NCBI RefSeq assembly: GCF_001421885.1
Contig: NZ_LMLH01000032.1
Location: 130,537-194,536, forward strand
Direction of reading: 5' to 3'
Length of the DNA stretch: 64,000 nucleotides
From: Pseudomonas sp. Leaf48
GTDB taxonomy: Bacteria; Pseudomonadota; Gammaproteobacteria; Pseudomonadales; Pseudomonadaceae
Positions 33,384 to 42,210 of this stretch are shown here, piece after piece. The position numbers were made by a program, and so were the translations under genes. Within the stretch, counting starts at the first letter, position 1. Each line of letters begins with the position of its first letter. Under the pieces are notes generated by a model. It was not told where the DNA came from and did not search any database. It worked only from the letters and a program-made list of their open reading frames with translations.

Positions 33384-33802
33384 TGATATCTCTATAAAAA
33401 AACGTGCATTAAGGCGAATAAGGGAGCGTTCCGGCAGACCTGGGCAGGCCATCGGAAAGGCGCCATTTTTTCCAAGCGCCACCCGGCACTCAATTTACGA
33501 GGGGCGGCAGTCTAAGGCCGACTTGAGGCATCAGCAACTGAAAAGACAGCGAATTTGTCCGACAAGGCCCTGAAAATGCTCTGCGGCAGGCTTCAGGCCG
33601 TTAATCGGATTGCGTTTATAGCAAGAAATTCAATCGCGCGGCTGTATATAGAAGACAAACGGCCTCTCCTGCAGCGGCACCATCGGGGATTTCCCCGGAA
33701 ACCTGCGCGGGTGGACGCCTTTTGCAGCCCGACAAATCAACCGAGCTTGTCCCATCGTCATGACGACGGTCAGTTGTTGATGGTTTTGCTGACAGCAGAA
33801 GT
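33384..33802. other. Intergenic stretch with no clear gene
   Basis: Both strands contain short open frames, but none has protein-like composition or a good ribosome binding site. It holds the promoter region of the DksA-like gene and ends at the terminator of the membrane-protein operon. Confidence 0.3.
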
Positions 33803-33835
33803 GAAAACGCCGCTTCTGCCAGTGGCAGAAGCGGC
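33803..33835 (-). terminator. Rho-independent terminator
   Basis: GCCGCTTCTGCC pairs perfectly with GGCAGAAGCGGC over a 3-base loop, followed on the minus strand by GTTTTC. It ends the operon of the 308- and 23-residue membrane proteins. Confidence 0.75.
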
Positions 33836-33856
33836 AGAGGCATGTGCCTCAGGCTA

Positions 33857-33928
33857 TTACGTGAACAGCGCGATCAGGATGATGATCGGGATCGGTACAC
33901 CGAGAAAAAGCAGCAGTAATGAGCGCAT
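33857..33928 (-). CDS. 23-residue membrane peptide
   Basis: Reads MRSLLLLFLGVP then a run of Ile/Leu ending ALFT. The ATG at 33928 is preceded by AGGAG, six bases away. The whole chain is one hydrophobic helix with one Arg at the start and paired Pro residues at the middle. It lies 15 bases after the stop of the 308-residue membrane protein and before a strong terminator, so it is probably co-translated with it. Peptides like this accompany many pseudomonad membrane proteins. Function is unknown. Confidence 0.65.
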   Translation of the reverse strand: MRSLLLLFLGVPIPIIILIALFT

Positions 33929-33943
33929 GGTATTTCTCCTGAA

Positions 33944-34870
33944 TTAACGTGGGGTGGTCACGTAGGTGTCGGTTTCCAGATAAACCACCGCATCGCGACG
34001 ACGGCCGCCGAAGGTAGCGGCAAGGCTGGCGAAGAACGCGCCAATCAACAGGGCAACGAACATCCACAAGGTGGTCCAGGCGGCGACCTTGGCGGCGGTG
34101 TCGGCGGCTTGCTGCGCGGCCAGTTTGGCGTCGACCACGGCTTTTTGGGTGCGGGCATAGACTTCGTCGACTCGACGCTCGGCATCGGCCTGGGTCAGGT
34201 TGGTCCGCTGTGCAACCATTTGTGCCAGGTAGGTCCGGTCTTCGGCGGCCAGTTGACCGTCATTGCCCAGGTTGCGCACAAAGATGCGGGTTACGGTGCC
34301 GCGGGCAGCGTCATCACTGACGGCGGCCGGGCGATCATCGCGAAACAGACTGTCGACGAAGTAGCCGTATTGATCACTGTCGGTATTGCCGGCGGCAGTC
34401 CCCATGGCTTGAGTCGCGGTGCTCGCTGCGCCGCCGACAACATTGGCACCGGCCTGTACACCGCCACTGACAATGCTGCTGACCGAGCCGGCCACCAGAG
34501 TTGCAGTCACCAGAGTGGCTACGCACCAGGCGAGAAAACCATGGGCCGTATCACGGAAGTAAACTTCATCGCCATGCATGTACGCCCACTTCACCCGCAG
34601 CCGCCCGGCAATGTACCCACCGAGTCCCGATGCAACGATTTGCGTGAAGGCCAGCCAGACGATGGTGGAGATCCCCAGACCCTTGGCACTCACGCCTTCG
34701 TGGGCCCAAGGCGACACTGCCGAAAAGCCCAGGCCGAAGCCGAGCAGAACCAGAATCAGCGACAACGCCGCCGCAGCGGCCGCCCCGGCGAAAATCGCCC
34801 CCCAGGACACGCCGCTAAGCGTGCTGGATTCATCTACCCCAGGGTAGAAACCATCAGAGGATCTATTCAT
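33944..34870 (-). CDS. Conserved membrane protein of unknown function
   Basis: 308 residues with three or four hydrophobic segments (GAIFAGAAAAAALSLILVLLG, FLAWCVATLVTATLVAGS, LWMFVALLIGAFFASLA). Between them is a hydrophilic stretch of about 120 residues (AARGTVTRIFVRNLGNDG, ERRVDEVYARTQKAVVDAK) that looks helical. No enzyme or transporter motif is visible. It heads a two-gene unit with the 23-residue peptide. It resembles general stress-related membrane proteins of pseudomonads, but this is an impression only. Confidence 0.7.
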   Translation of the reverse strand: MNRSSDGFYPGVDESSTLSGVSWGAIFAGAAAAAALSLILVLLGFGLGFSAVSPWAHEGVSAKGLGISTIVWLAFTQIVASGLGGYIAGRLRVKWAYMHGDEVYFRDTAHGFLAWCVATLVTATLVAGSVSSIVSGGVQAGANVVGGAASTATQAMGTAAGNTDSDQYGYFVDSLFRDDRPAAVSDDAARGTVTRIFVRNLGNDGQLAAEDRTYLAQMVAQRTNLTQADAERRVDEVYARTQKAVVDAKLAAQQAADTAAKVAAWTTLWMFVALLIGAFFASLAATFGGRRRDAVVYLETDTYVTTPR

Positions 34871-35050
34871 CGTTGTATCGCTCCAGGCATGAAAGAAAGT
34901 GTTACAACTCTTCGATCAAGGAATTGCAGCCACCGTGCCAGTCGCTCTCTTGGAATAAATCCTTAAAATTCAAAAACTTAAAAAATTTGAACTAACCAGG
35001 CCCTTGCAAATTGCAAGGAACGGTTATGTTGAACGGGTTTTATGCATTGT

Positions 35051-35386
35051 TCATTTGCGCTTATAGCTTTTAGTACCGCCAGGAGTCAGGCAGTACACCC
35101 CGCCCCGGGGGCCCGTGCAGAATGAACCCGTGCCACATGCGCAACCTTCACCATCACCAACAAAGGCTTGGGGACGGGCCTGGCTTTTATTGCCGAACAT
35201 CGCTGAACAACTCTTTTTGGAGCCACTGATCGAGCCGTCATTACAAAGGAACAGGTCACCATCGCAGCGATCAATCCCACCCTTTTTACCGGAGCATGGG
35301 GTATTACCGGCCCAGGCCGGTGAGCTCAAGACACTGAGCAACAACAAACTTGCCGGCAACCAGCCGCGACGGAACAAAGTGCGCAC
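35051..35386 (-). CDS. Exported cysteine-rich small protein
   Basis: 111 residues from a GTG at 35386, preceded by AGGTGG; a longer GTG start at 35446 is possible. The signal peptide ends SSPAWA. The mature domain has eight cysteines (NTPCSG, DRCDGDLFLCND, KKSCSA, GCACGTGSFC, YCLTPGG), a pattern suited to disulphide cross-links in the periplasm. It ends in a basic tail (KSYKRK). The family is not recognised. It lies immediately upstream of, and divergent from, the OmpR-type regulator gene. Confidence 0.6.
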   Translation of the reverse strand: MRTLFRRGWLPASLLLLSVLSSPAWAGNTPCSGKKGGIDRCDGDLFLCNDGSISGSKKSCSAMFGNKSQARPQAFVGDGEGCACGTGSFCTGPRGGVYCLTPGGTKSYKRK

Positions 35387-35535
35387 AATGAAATTTCCCA
35401 CCTGAAGCCATGGCCTAATGATATCAATCCACCCAGGCGGCGCCACACCAACATGAAAGTTAATTTATTAAGCGAGAGGAAATTCTTGGCAAAATGCTCG
35501 CAACTTCGTATCAAACCGATTATCAGGCCAACCCT

Positions 35536-36219
35536 ATGACCCGCATCCTGACCATTGAAGACGACGCCGTGACCGCCCGGGAAATTGTCGCTGAACTGAG
35601 CAACCATGGCCTGGACGTGGACTGGGTCGACAATGGCCGTGAGGGTCTTGAGCGCGCAGTCAGCGGTGACTATGACCTGATCACCCTCGATCGCATGTTG
35701 CCGGAACTCGATGGCCTGGCGATCGTCACCACCCTGCGGACCATGGGCGTGGCCACGCCTATTCTGATGATCAGCGCCCTTTCCGACGTCGATGAGCGGG
35801 TCCGCGGTTTGCGCGCAGGTGGCGACGATTACCTGACCAAACCCTTTGCCACCGATGAAATGGCCGCCCGGGTCGAAGTCCTGCTGCGTCGGCAAAACAC
35901 CGTGACCGCCCAGGCCACCACGTTGCGCGTGGCCGATCTGGAACTGAACCTGATCAGCCACGAAGCCAGCCGCGACGGCCAGTTGCTGACGCTGCTGCCC
36001 ACCGAATACAAGCTGCTGGAATTCCTGATGCGCAACAGCGGGCAGATCCTGTCGCGAATGATGATTTTCGAAGAGGTCTGGGGTTACCACTTCGATCCCG
36101 GCACCAACCTGATCGATGTCCATATCGGCCGCCTGCGCAAGAAGATTGACCCACCTGGCAATGCCCCGTTGATTCGGACCGTGAGAGGCTCGGGTTATGT
36201 CATTGCCGAACCCGTCTAA
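35536..36219 (+). CDS. OmpR/PhoB-family response regulator
   Basis: 227 residues from the ATG at 35536. The receiver has the acidic pair (IEDDA), the phospho-Asp in DLITLDRMLPELDG, and Lys in YLTKPF. The winged-helix DNA-binding domain shows LLPTEYKLLEFLMRNSG and HFDPGTNLIDVHIGRLRKKID, then SGYVI. The partner kinase gene begins inside its last codons (23-base overlap). The usual family role of such pairs in pseudomonads is metal or envelope response; the signal is not known here. Confidence 0.9.
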   Translation: MTRILTIEDDAVTAREIVAELSNHGLDVDWVDNGREGLERAVSGDYDLITLDRMLPELDGLAIVTTLRTMGVATPILMISALSDVDERVRGLRAGGDDYLTKPFATDEMAARVEVLLRRQNTVTAQATTLRVADLELNLISHEASRDGQLLTLLPTEYKLLEFLMRNSGQILSRMMIFEEVWGYHFDPGTNLIDVHIGRLRKKIDPPGNAPLIRTVRGSGYVIAEPV

Positions 36220-37591
36220 AGGCTGGCGCTCCTCCAGCAGCCGCCTGCTGGCGCTCTACAGTTCACTGTTCGTGATCTGGAGCGCGAGCCTCATGGGGGT
36301 GATGTACTACGAGGTATCGAGCTATCTGGACAACCTGGCCAAACATTCGCTGATGCAACGCCAGCATCTGTTTTCGCATTTCTCCGGCGAACAACTGGCG
36401 GACGCCCTCGCCGTCAGCATGACGTTCGATATTCGCGGCGTCGATGCCTACGGTTTGTTTGATGCCGAACTCCGCTACCTCAATGGCGCCCTGCGCCACA
36501 TCCCCTACGGCCTGCCGCTGGACGGCAAGATCCACATGCTCAGCGATTGTGCCGGTTCCGACGATCCGACCCTGCCCGCCGACAGCTGCGACGCGGTGGC
36601 GACCCAAACCCGGGACGGCCGCTGGCTGGTGCTGGTGCGCGACAACGGCTCGCTGTTCGCCGTAACCCGGATAATCCTGCATGCCCTGTTCTGGGGTGCG
36701 ACCCTGACCATAATCCCCGGCATCATTGGCTGGCATTTGCTGCGCCGGCGTCCGCTGCAACGCATACGCGCGATTCAGGCCAGCGCCGAAGCCATAGTCG
36801 CCGGCGACCTGACGCGGCGCTTGCCGCTGTCCAACCGGCGCGACGAACTGGACATGCTCGCCGCCATCGTCAACGCCATGCTCGAACGTATCGAGCGCCT
36901 GATGCACGAGGTCAAGGGGGTGTGCGACAACATCGCCCACGACCTGCGCACACCCCTGACCCGCCTGCGTGCGCAGCTCTACCGCATGCAACAACAGGCC
37001 GGTGAAGGTTCCAAAGAGGCGGCACAGCTGGATCTGGTACTCGGCGAGGCCGACACGCTGATGGCGCGCTTTCGGGGATTACTGCGGATTTCCGAACTCG
37101 AAGACCGTCAGCGCCGTTCCGGCTTCGTGCAGCTCGACCCGACACCGCTGCTGCAGGAACTGCATGACTTCTATTTACCCCTGGCAGAAGACGATGGCCT
37201 GGTTTTCCAATTGCAGCTGCCGGGGACTTTGCCACCACTTAATGGCGACCGCGCCCTGCTGTTTGAAGCAGTGGCGAATCTGTTGAGCAACTCGATCAAA
37301 TTCACCCCACCCGGGGGCCAGGTGATTCTGCGCGGGACAGACGCGGGCGGCCACACGAAAATCGAAGTGCTCGACTCCGGGCCCGGCATTCCCGAGGCCG
37401 AACGCGAAGCGGTGTTCCAGCGTTTCTACCGCGCTGAAGCGGGCAATCTCAAAAGCGGATTCGGCCTGGGGCTGTCGATCGTCGCAGCCATTGTCAGCCT
37501 GCATGGATTTACCCTGGAGGTAGGTAGCAGTGAGCTGGGGGGTGCGCAGTTGGTGCTTGATTGTCGGCAGCGGCTGATTCCTCAGGCCTGA
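36197..37591 (+). CDS. Sensor histidine kinase
   Basis: 464 residues. A membrane helix (LLALYSSLFVIWSASLMGVM), a periplasmic domain of about 135 residues, and a second helix (ILHALFWGATLTIIPGIIG). A HAMP segment follows (IRAIQASAEAIVAGDLTRRL). The H-box is IAHDLRTPLTRLRAQL, with N-box VANLLSNSIKFT, DSGPGIPEAE and FGLGLSIV. It starts within the regulator gene, so the two are coupled. It is a typical class I kinase. Confidence 0.9.
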   Translation: MSLPNPSKGWRSSSSRLLALYSSLFVIWSASLMGVMYYEVSSYLDNLAKHSLMQRQHLFSHFSGEQLADALAVSMTFDIRGVDAYGLFDAELRYLNGALRHIPYGLPLDGKIHMLSDCAGSDDPTLPADSCDAVATQTRDGRWLVLVRDNGSLFAVTRIILHALFWGATLTIIPGIIGWHLLRRRPLQRIRAIQASAEAIVAGDLTRRLPLSNRRDELDMLAAIVNAMLERIERLMHEVKGVCDNIAHDLRTPLTRLRAQLYRMQQQAGEGSKEAAQLDLVLGEADTLMARFRGLLRISELEDRQRRSGFVQLDPTPLLQELHDFYLPLAEDDGLVFQLQLPGTLPPLNGDRALLFEAVANLLSNSIKFTPPGGQVILRGTDAGGHTKIEVLDSGPGIPEAEREAVFQRFYRAEAGNLKSGFGLGLSIVAAIVSLHGFTLEVGSSELGGAQLVLDCRQRLIPQA

Positions 37592-37686
37592 TCTTAATGA
37601 CGACCAAGCCCCCTCGCCACAGAGACTCGCCCGCAGGGTCAATGCTGACGCACTGACCCTGGTAATACTCTCCCGATCAATCAGGT

Positions 37687-38484
37687 TCAGATGGCCATAC
37701 TGTCGACGACGCCACCGTCGACCCGCAAGGCAGCACCAGTGGTGGCCGACGACAACGGCGAAGCGATGTACGCCACCAGGTTCGCCACTTCCTCGACATT
37801 GGCCACGCGCTGGATGATCGAAGTCGGCCGAGCGTTGCGTACGAAGTCATCGGCTTCCTCCTGAACACTGCGGCCCGACCTGGCAATGGCATCCTTGAGC
37901 ATCAGTTCCACTCCGTCGGTCAACGTCGGACCGGGCAGGATCGCATTGACCGTCACCCCGGTGCCCGCCAGCCGCTTGGCCAATCCATGGGACACGGCGA
38001 GGTTGGCGCTTTTGGTCACGCCATAATTGAGCATGTCGGCCGGAATGGCGATCCCGGATTCCGAAGACAGGAAAATCACCCGTCCCCAGCCCTGCTTGAC
38101 CATGTCCGGCACGTAATGCCGAGACAGGCGCACACCGGAGATCACGTTGACCTCATAGAAGCGCGCCCACTCACTGTCGGGCGTCTCAAAGAAATCCACC
38201 GCGTTGTAGATCCCCAGATTGTTCACCAGGATGTCGGCCCGGGGTTCGGCGGCGAACAGTTTGTCGGCGCCTTCTGCCGTGCCCAGGTCCGCGGTCAGAC
38301 CACGCAACTGTGCACCGGGCACTTGCTGGCGAATGCTCGCCAGAGCCTGTTCGACCTTGGCCGTGTCGCGACCGATCACCACCACGGTAGCGCCGGATTC
38401 GGCCAGCGCCTTGCTGATACCCAAGCCAATGCCCGCCGTGCTGCCGCTGACGATCGCCAGTTTCCCGCTCAAATCAATTTTCAT
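37687..38484 (-). CDS. Short-chain dehydrogenase/reductase
   Basis: 265 residues. The nucleotide-binding motif is GSTAGIGLGI, the NNLG motif is near residue 90, and catalytic Ser and Tyr-x3-Lys are in FLSSESG and YGVTKSANLAV. IYNAVDFFETPDSEW and TVNAILPGPTLTDGV are usual family segments. It is probably NAD(P)-dependent; the substrate is unknown. It is a single gene converging with the two-component pair. Confidence 0.88.
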   Translation of the reverse strand: MKIDLSGKLAIVSGSTAGIGLGISKALAESGATVVVIGRDTAKVEQALASIRQQVPGAQLRGLTADLGTAEGADKLFAAEPRADILVNNLGIYNAVDFFETPDSEWARFYEVNVISGVRLSRHYVPDMVKQGWGRVIFLSSESGIAIPADMLNYGVTKSANLAVSHGLAKRLAGTGVTVNAILPGPTLTDGVELMLKDAIARSGRSVQEEADDFVRNARPTSIIQRVANVEEVANLVAYIASPLSSATTGAALRVDGGVVDSMAI

Positions 38485-38687
38485 ACGTCACCACCCCTCA
38501 ATGTAGGAACTGCCAAAGGCTGCGAACTTTTGACCCGGCAACGCGGCTCGACCGCAAACCTGCTTCACCTCGCCCGTCAGTTGACGTAAAGCCGCAGGAA
38601 TCCTCTGCGCTCGGCGGACCAGCTCGAAGGTCTGCGCCAGCGTAGTCTGGATATCGACTTGGTCAACTGCGTGCCGATGACGCGACG

Positions 38688-38810
38688 TTCGACATCAACC
38701 TGTCCGAGCTATCGATGTTCTGGAACGGCGTCAACGATAACGATCCGGCAGAACGCTGGTTGCGCTGGAAAACTGCACAGCACATGTCGGCTCCACTGCC
38801 GGGGCACTAG
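38688..38810 (+). pseudogene. Remnant of a LysR-type regulator C-terminus
   Basis: The peptide from 38688 reads FDINLSELSMFWNGVNDNDP then AERWLRW, which fits the typical end of a NodD/LysR-like effector domain (L-x-M-x-W-x-x-x-x-x-x-D-P-A-x-x-W-L-R). No upstream LysR sequence is present. It overlaps the 3' end of the opposite-strand DinB gene, which suggests a deletion joined two unrelated genes. Confidence 0.45.
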
Positions 38811-39327
38811 GCAATCGAACCCATGCCGGGTCGGAATCGCGCAGGTACACCGGCATGTCGGTCACCGGGGGCATGGCCGGAATCTCGAAATACATCTGCA
38901 CCACCCAGCCACGGTGATAGCTGGCGTGGTTGACCACATGCATCAACATGGCGCCGGCGCTCATGGAGCCGCTTTCGCCCGAGACAAAGGTGAATTCGAT
39001 GGGTTTGTCCAGCGAGGCATCGGTTTGCCGGGCGCACCAGTCGCAGTACCAGTGATCGATTTCTTTTTGCGCCCTGTGCAATTCAGACAGCTCGGCATGC
39101 AGCAGATCATGCGAGGTCTTGAAGTCGTGCCCCCGGCCTTCGAGGTGGGCCCGCCAGATGCAGTCCACAACTAACACGTGATTGAGCGTGCCGACCATGT
39201 TCTTGAACACCGATATTCGCTCTTTATTGACCTCTCCGGGCGGTAACGCCATGAGGCTGTCAAACAGCCGCTGATTGGCCCAGCGTTTGTAATCGGCGAG
39301 CAGGCAGGCAGTGCGTGCGGTAATCAT
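38731..39327 (-). CDS. DinB-family protein
   Basis: 198 residues from the ATG at 39327 (GGAGAA upstream). A helical bundle opens ACLLADYKRWANQRLFDSLM. The three metal-ligand histidines of DinB are apparent in GTLNHVLVVDCIW and LMHVVNHASYHRGWV. TDMPVYLRD is the usual near-C-terminal segment, where many homologues end. Here about 30 more residues follow, read from the antisense of the LysR remnant, so the C-terminus is probably chimeric. The family includes thiol-dependent hydrolases and DNA-damage-induced proteins; the role here is unknown. Confidence 0.8.
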   Translation of the reverse strand: MITARTACLLADYKRWANQRLFDSLMALPPGEVNKERISVFKNMVGTLNHVLVVDCIWRAHLEGRGHDFKTSHDLLHAELSELHRAQKEIDHWYCDWCARQTDASLDKPIEFTFVSGESGSMSAGAMLMHVVNHASYHRGWVVQMYFEIPAMPPVTDMPVYLRDSDPAWVRLPSAPAVEPTCAVQFSSATSVLPDRYR

Positions 39328-39546
39328 CAGAGTTCTCCGATGGCGATGCGCACTCCCTAGCATAGACCCGATAGGCTTTGGCAGCCCATACGCTGATCAT
39401 CGGTAGAAAATATCGGCCTGCACCGGACAATGAATTTCTGCCACCACAAAATGTATGTCGCACCCGCAGGGAACTCCTGCCGATCGTCGCGCATCCTAAA
39501 TAGTGTGGTACATCCCTTATGCTTCACGCTGTCGGAGGACACCGTC

Positions 39547-39846
39547 ATGCGCCGTCTATTTATCCTTGCTTCGCTGGTATTTTGTTTGCCCTTCGGTTCG
39601 GCCATGGCCGACGTGGACGCCGAAGACGTTGCCACGTCCGCGGGTGTGTCCGCGTCGCTGTACTCGACCTTCAAAGACCACAAACTGATGATTCCCGCCC
39701 GGGATGACGCCTCCAGTTTCGTGGCCAGTGACGGCGCGATCCGGGGTGCCTACCTGGAGTCGGTATTACAGACGATTCGTCAGGACCATCCCGAACTCAA
39801 CAACACCAGTGACGAAGACCTGGCCCGCGCCATCCTCGTTCAGTAA
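39547..39846 (+). CDS. DUF2388 family exported protein
   Basis: 99 residues from the ATG at 39547 (GGAGG upstream). The signal peptide ends GSAMA. The mature part has SLYSTFKDHKLMIPARDDAS, FVASDGAIRGAYLESVL and DLARAILVQ, matching the DUF2388 family, which is common in tandem copies in pseudomonads. It lies alone here. Function unknown; periplasmic. Confidence 0.78.
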   Translation: MRRLFILASLVFCLPFGSAMADVDAEDVATSAGVSASLYSTFKDHKLMIPARDDASSFVASDGAIRGAYLESVLQTIRQDHPELNNTSDEDLARAILVQ

Positions 39847-39906
39847 GGCGTTGCCGATCATTGAAGATCGACCCACGGCAAGGCCCGTGACAGCTGTGCA
39901 GGGGTC

Positions 39907-39997
39907 GCCACAGGCTGCGATCTTTTGCTGATTATCTTGGGGCATTGAAAGCCAACACAGATAAAATTCAAGAGCAAAAGATCGCGGCCTGCGGCAG
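39907..39997. repeat. Inverted intergenic repeat (GCTGCGATCTTTTGC type)
   Basis: CCACAGGCTGCGATCTTTTG and CAAAAGATCGCGGCCTGCGG face each other over about 45 bases. This class is frequent between genes in fluorescens-group pseudomonads. Confidence 0.7.
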
Positions 39998-40045
39998 CTC
40001 CGACAGTGGAGGCCTCATGAAACTCTCGGCCAGAATGGCGTTGCG

Positions 40046-40681
40046 TTGCTCGCCATTGTCGGCACTCTCGCCTACCTCGGGCTTGCGGTCTGGGGCCTGG
40101 GTGGATTCAGTGCGTTTTTCGCCCATGGATCGCTGATCGTCGTGGCCCTCGCCACACTGGTCATGGCCGTGGCTTCGCTGTTTACCGAGGCCAGCCTGAG
40201 TCCGGGTGAGCGTGAAGACCGGGCCAATCGCTGGGTGATCCCGGCCCTTGGCGTGCTCGGAATATTGAGCGGTTTCCTGCCGGCCTACACCGACCGCATT
40301 GATTTCTGGACATTCGGTGGCGAAGGTGTGCGCTGGCTCGGGGCGTTGTTGTTCATCATTGGCGGCGCATTGCGCCTGTGGCCGGTGTTCGTGCTGGGCA
40401 GGCGCTTCAGCGGGCTGGTGGCGATCCAGCCTGGGCACAGGCTGGTAACCGAGGGGATCTACCGCAACCTGCGCAACCCCAGTTACTTGGGAATGCTGAT
40501 CATAGGCCTGGGATGGGCACTGGCCTTTCGTTCGGGGGTTGGCTTGCTATTGACGGCGCTGATGCTGATCCCGCTGATTGCCCGTATTCACTCGGAAGAA
40601 GTCTTGCTGAAAGCGCAGTGTGGCGGTGAATACGAGGCCTATTGCAGCCGCAGCTGGCGACTGATCCCCGGCCTTTACTAG
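40046..40681 (+). CDS. Isoprenylcysteine carboxyl methyltransferase-family protein
   Basis: About 211 residues, if translated from a TTG at 40046. Five or six membrane helices. The C-terminal motif (LVTEGIYRNLRNPSYLGMLI, then IHSEEVLLKAQCGGEYEAYC) is the ICMT/PEMT signature, which binds SAM near the membrane surface. The start is not clean. An ATG at 40017 reads MKLSARMALRC in another frame, and one base change between 40017 and 40046 would join it to the main frame. So the start is either the TTG or affected by a frameshift. Confidence 0.65.
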   Translation: MLAIVGTLAYLGLAVWGLGGFSAFFAHGSLIVVALATLVMAVASLFTEASLSPGEREDRANRWVIPALGVLGILSGFLPAYTDRIDFWTFGGEGVRWLGALLFIIGGALRLWPVFVLGRRFSGLVAIQPGHRLVTEGIYRNLRNPSYLGMLIIGLGWALAFRSGVGLLLTALMLIPLIARIHSEEVLLKAQCGGEYEAYCSRSWRLIPGLY

Positions 40682-40722
40682 CTTGAACACAGTGCCCCTG
40701 CGTGATTTGGAACGTTATCCCG

Positions 40723-40811
40723 GTGGGAGCGGGCTTGCTCGCGAAAGCGCAGTGTCAGCGGGCAGTGTTGTCGACTGGCACTGCGCTTTCGCGAGCAAGC
40801 CCGCTCCCACA
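40723..40811. repeat. REPIN (inverted REP pair)
   Basis: GTGGGAGCGGGCTTGCTCGC continues through GAAAGCGCAGTG; its reverse complement is at 40778-40811. It lies between converging genes. Confidence 0.92.
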
Positions 40812-40827
40812 GGGCGGATGGTGCTGG

Positions 40828-41496
40828 TCAGGTATTTTGTAGTTGAATTTGATCACCGGATTTCAGGCAAACGGCGACCGACTCATAGTCCACCAGCGTC
40901 GCATGTGGCGTCTGAATCGGATGATCATGGGTTGACGTGATGACGACCAGATCCGCGCGTGCGGCTTCAGCAGCGAGAATCCCCACCGTAGCATCCTCGA
41001 AGATCAGGCACTCACTGATCTCGACCCCCAGCTTGCGAGCCGCGAGCCGGTAACCGGCAGGATCGGGTTTGCCCGCGCTGACGTCCTCGGCGGTCACCAT
41101 CACCGCAGGTTCCGGGATCCCGGCCGCCGCCATACGGCGCAGCGCCAGCGCCCGCGGTGCAGAGGTGACGATGGCCCACTGTCGGGCCGGCAGCGACTTG
41201 AGAAAAGCCGCCGCGCCCGCCACTTCGGTCACCCCATCGACATCTTCGATCTCGGCTGCAGTGATCCACTGCGCCTGCGCCTGGGCATCCACCCCGGGCA
41301 ACCCCAGGCGACTGATGGTGTCGATGGCACGAGCACCATGGATGGTTGGCAGGAAAGTCTCGACATCGACCCCGTGGCGCACCGCCCAAGTGGCCCAGAC
41401 TCGCTCGGCGGCGGCAATAGAGGTGAGGACGGTACCGTCCATATCGAACAGAAACGCGCGATAGGCCGTGTTGAAAACCGATTCAAGGGCAGACAA
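40828..41496 (-). CDS. HAD-superfamily phosphatase
   Basis: 222 residues from a TTG at 41496, supported by GAGG seven bases upstream. Motif I is FLFDMDGTVLTS (nucleophile and acid Asp). Motif II is VTSAPRAL. The Lys is in GKPDPAGY, and motif IV is FEDATVGILAA. The helical cap follows motif I, a subclass I cap as in sugar phosphatases such as 2-deoxyglucose-6-phosphate phosphatase. The substrate is not resolved. Confidence 0.85.
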   Translation of the reverse strand: MSALESVFNTAYRAFLFDMDGTVLTSIAAAERVWATWAVRHGVDVETFLPTIHGARAIDTISRLGLPGVDAQAQAQWITAAEIEDVDGVTEVAGAAAFLKSLPARQWAIVTSAPRALALRRMAAAGIPEPAVMVTAEDVSAGKPDPAGYRLAARKLGVEISECLIFEDATVGILAAEAARADLVVITSTHDHPIQTPHATLVDYESVAVCLKSGDQIQLQNT

Positions 41497-41582
41497 AAGA
41501 GAACCTCACAGGTGCCGGGCAGAGTTGCCCGGCAATGTAACATCCCCCCCGATGTCGCGGTACACACCCCCTGTAGGTTGTG

Positions 41583-41993
41583 TCAGTGGCGGAGCGGGTT
41601 CAGGGCACCTTGCACGCAATCGAGCAATTGCCCGATGGCCCAGGGTTTCTTGATGAATGACACCGCATGCCGCACCCCGGAGCTGGCTGGCGTTTCAAAG
41701 CCGGACATGATCATGATCGGTTTTTCCGGCCAGCGATCGCCAAATTGGTTGGCCAGGTCCGCACCATTGAGCGTGCCGGGCATGGTGATGTCCGTCAGTA
41801 GCATGCGCACTCGCGTGGCATGTTCCTCCAGGTACTGCGAGGCCGCGTCCGCACTGCTTTGTGGTTCAACCACAAAGCCTTCCTCTTGCAGAATTTCACA
41901 GAGAAACTCCAGGATCAGCGGATCATCTTCAACCACCAGAATCAACCCGCCAGGAAGATGTTCGCCCGTCGTCGAATCTCGACTCATGACCAT
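41583..41993 (-). CDS. Stand-alone response-regulator receiver protein
   Basis: 136 residues from the ATG at 41993, supported by GGGAG. VVEDDPLI is the acidic pair, the phospho-Asp lies in MLLTDITMPG, and FIKKPW holds the conserved Lys. There is no output domain, so it is CheY/Spo0F-like. No kinase gene is next to it. It may act in a phosphorelay, as the FixJ-like receivers linked to hybrid kinases do, but this is not shown. Confidence 0.85.
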   Translation of the reverse strand: MVMSRDSTTGEHLPGGLILVVEDDPLILEFLCEILQEEGFVVEPQSSADAASQYLEEHATRVRMLLTDITMPGTLNGADLANQFGDRWPEKPIMIMSGFETPASSGVRHAVSFIKKPWAIGQLLDCVQGALNPLRH

Positions 41994-42210
41994 GCCGCTC
42001 CCTGATTGCATAAATGAATTCGCGGGCTCTACTCCGCTACCTACAAGGTATGAGCAGCGGACTCGGAGGAAATTCATTTTTGATAGAGGCGCACGACGAA
42101 TACTTTGAAAGTAGCCGTCATTGCAGCAGGGCCAGCCCGATTCCAGACTGACCCTGACACTTGCAGGGTGGAAGGTTGCAAGCTCCCACAGAGGTTGGGG
42201 CGACCAGGAC

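Noticed and set aside
33555..33947. 130-codon plus-strand frame before the membrane-protein operon
   Set aside because: No ribosome binding site, mixed composition, and it runs through the terminator and the antisense of the 23-residue peptide.
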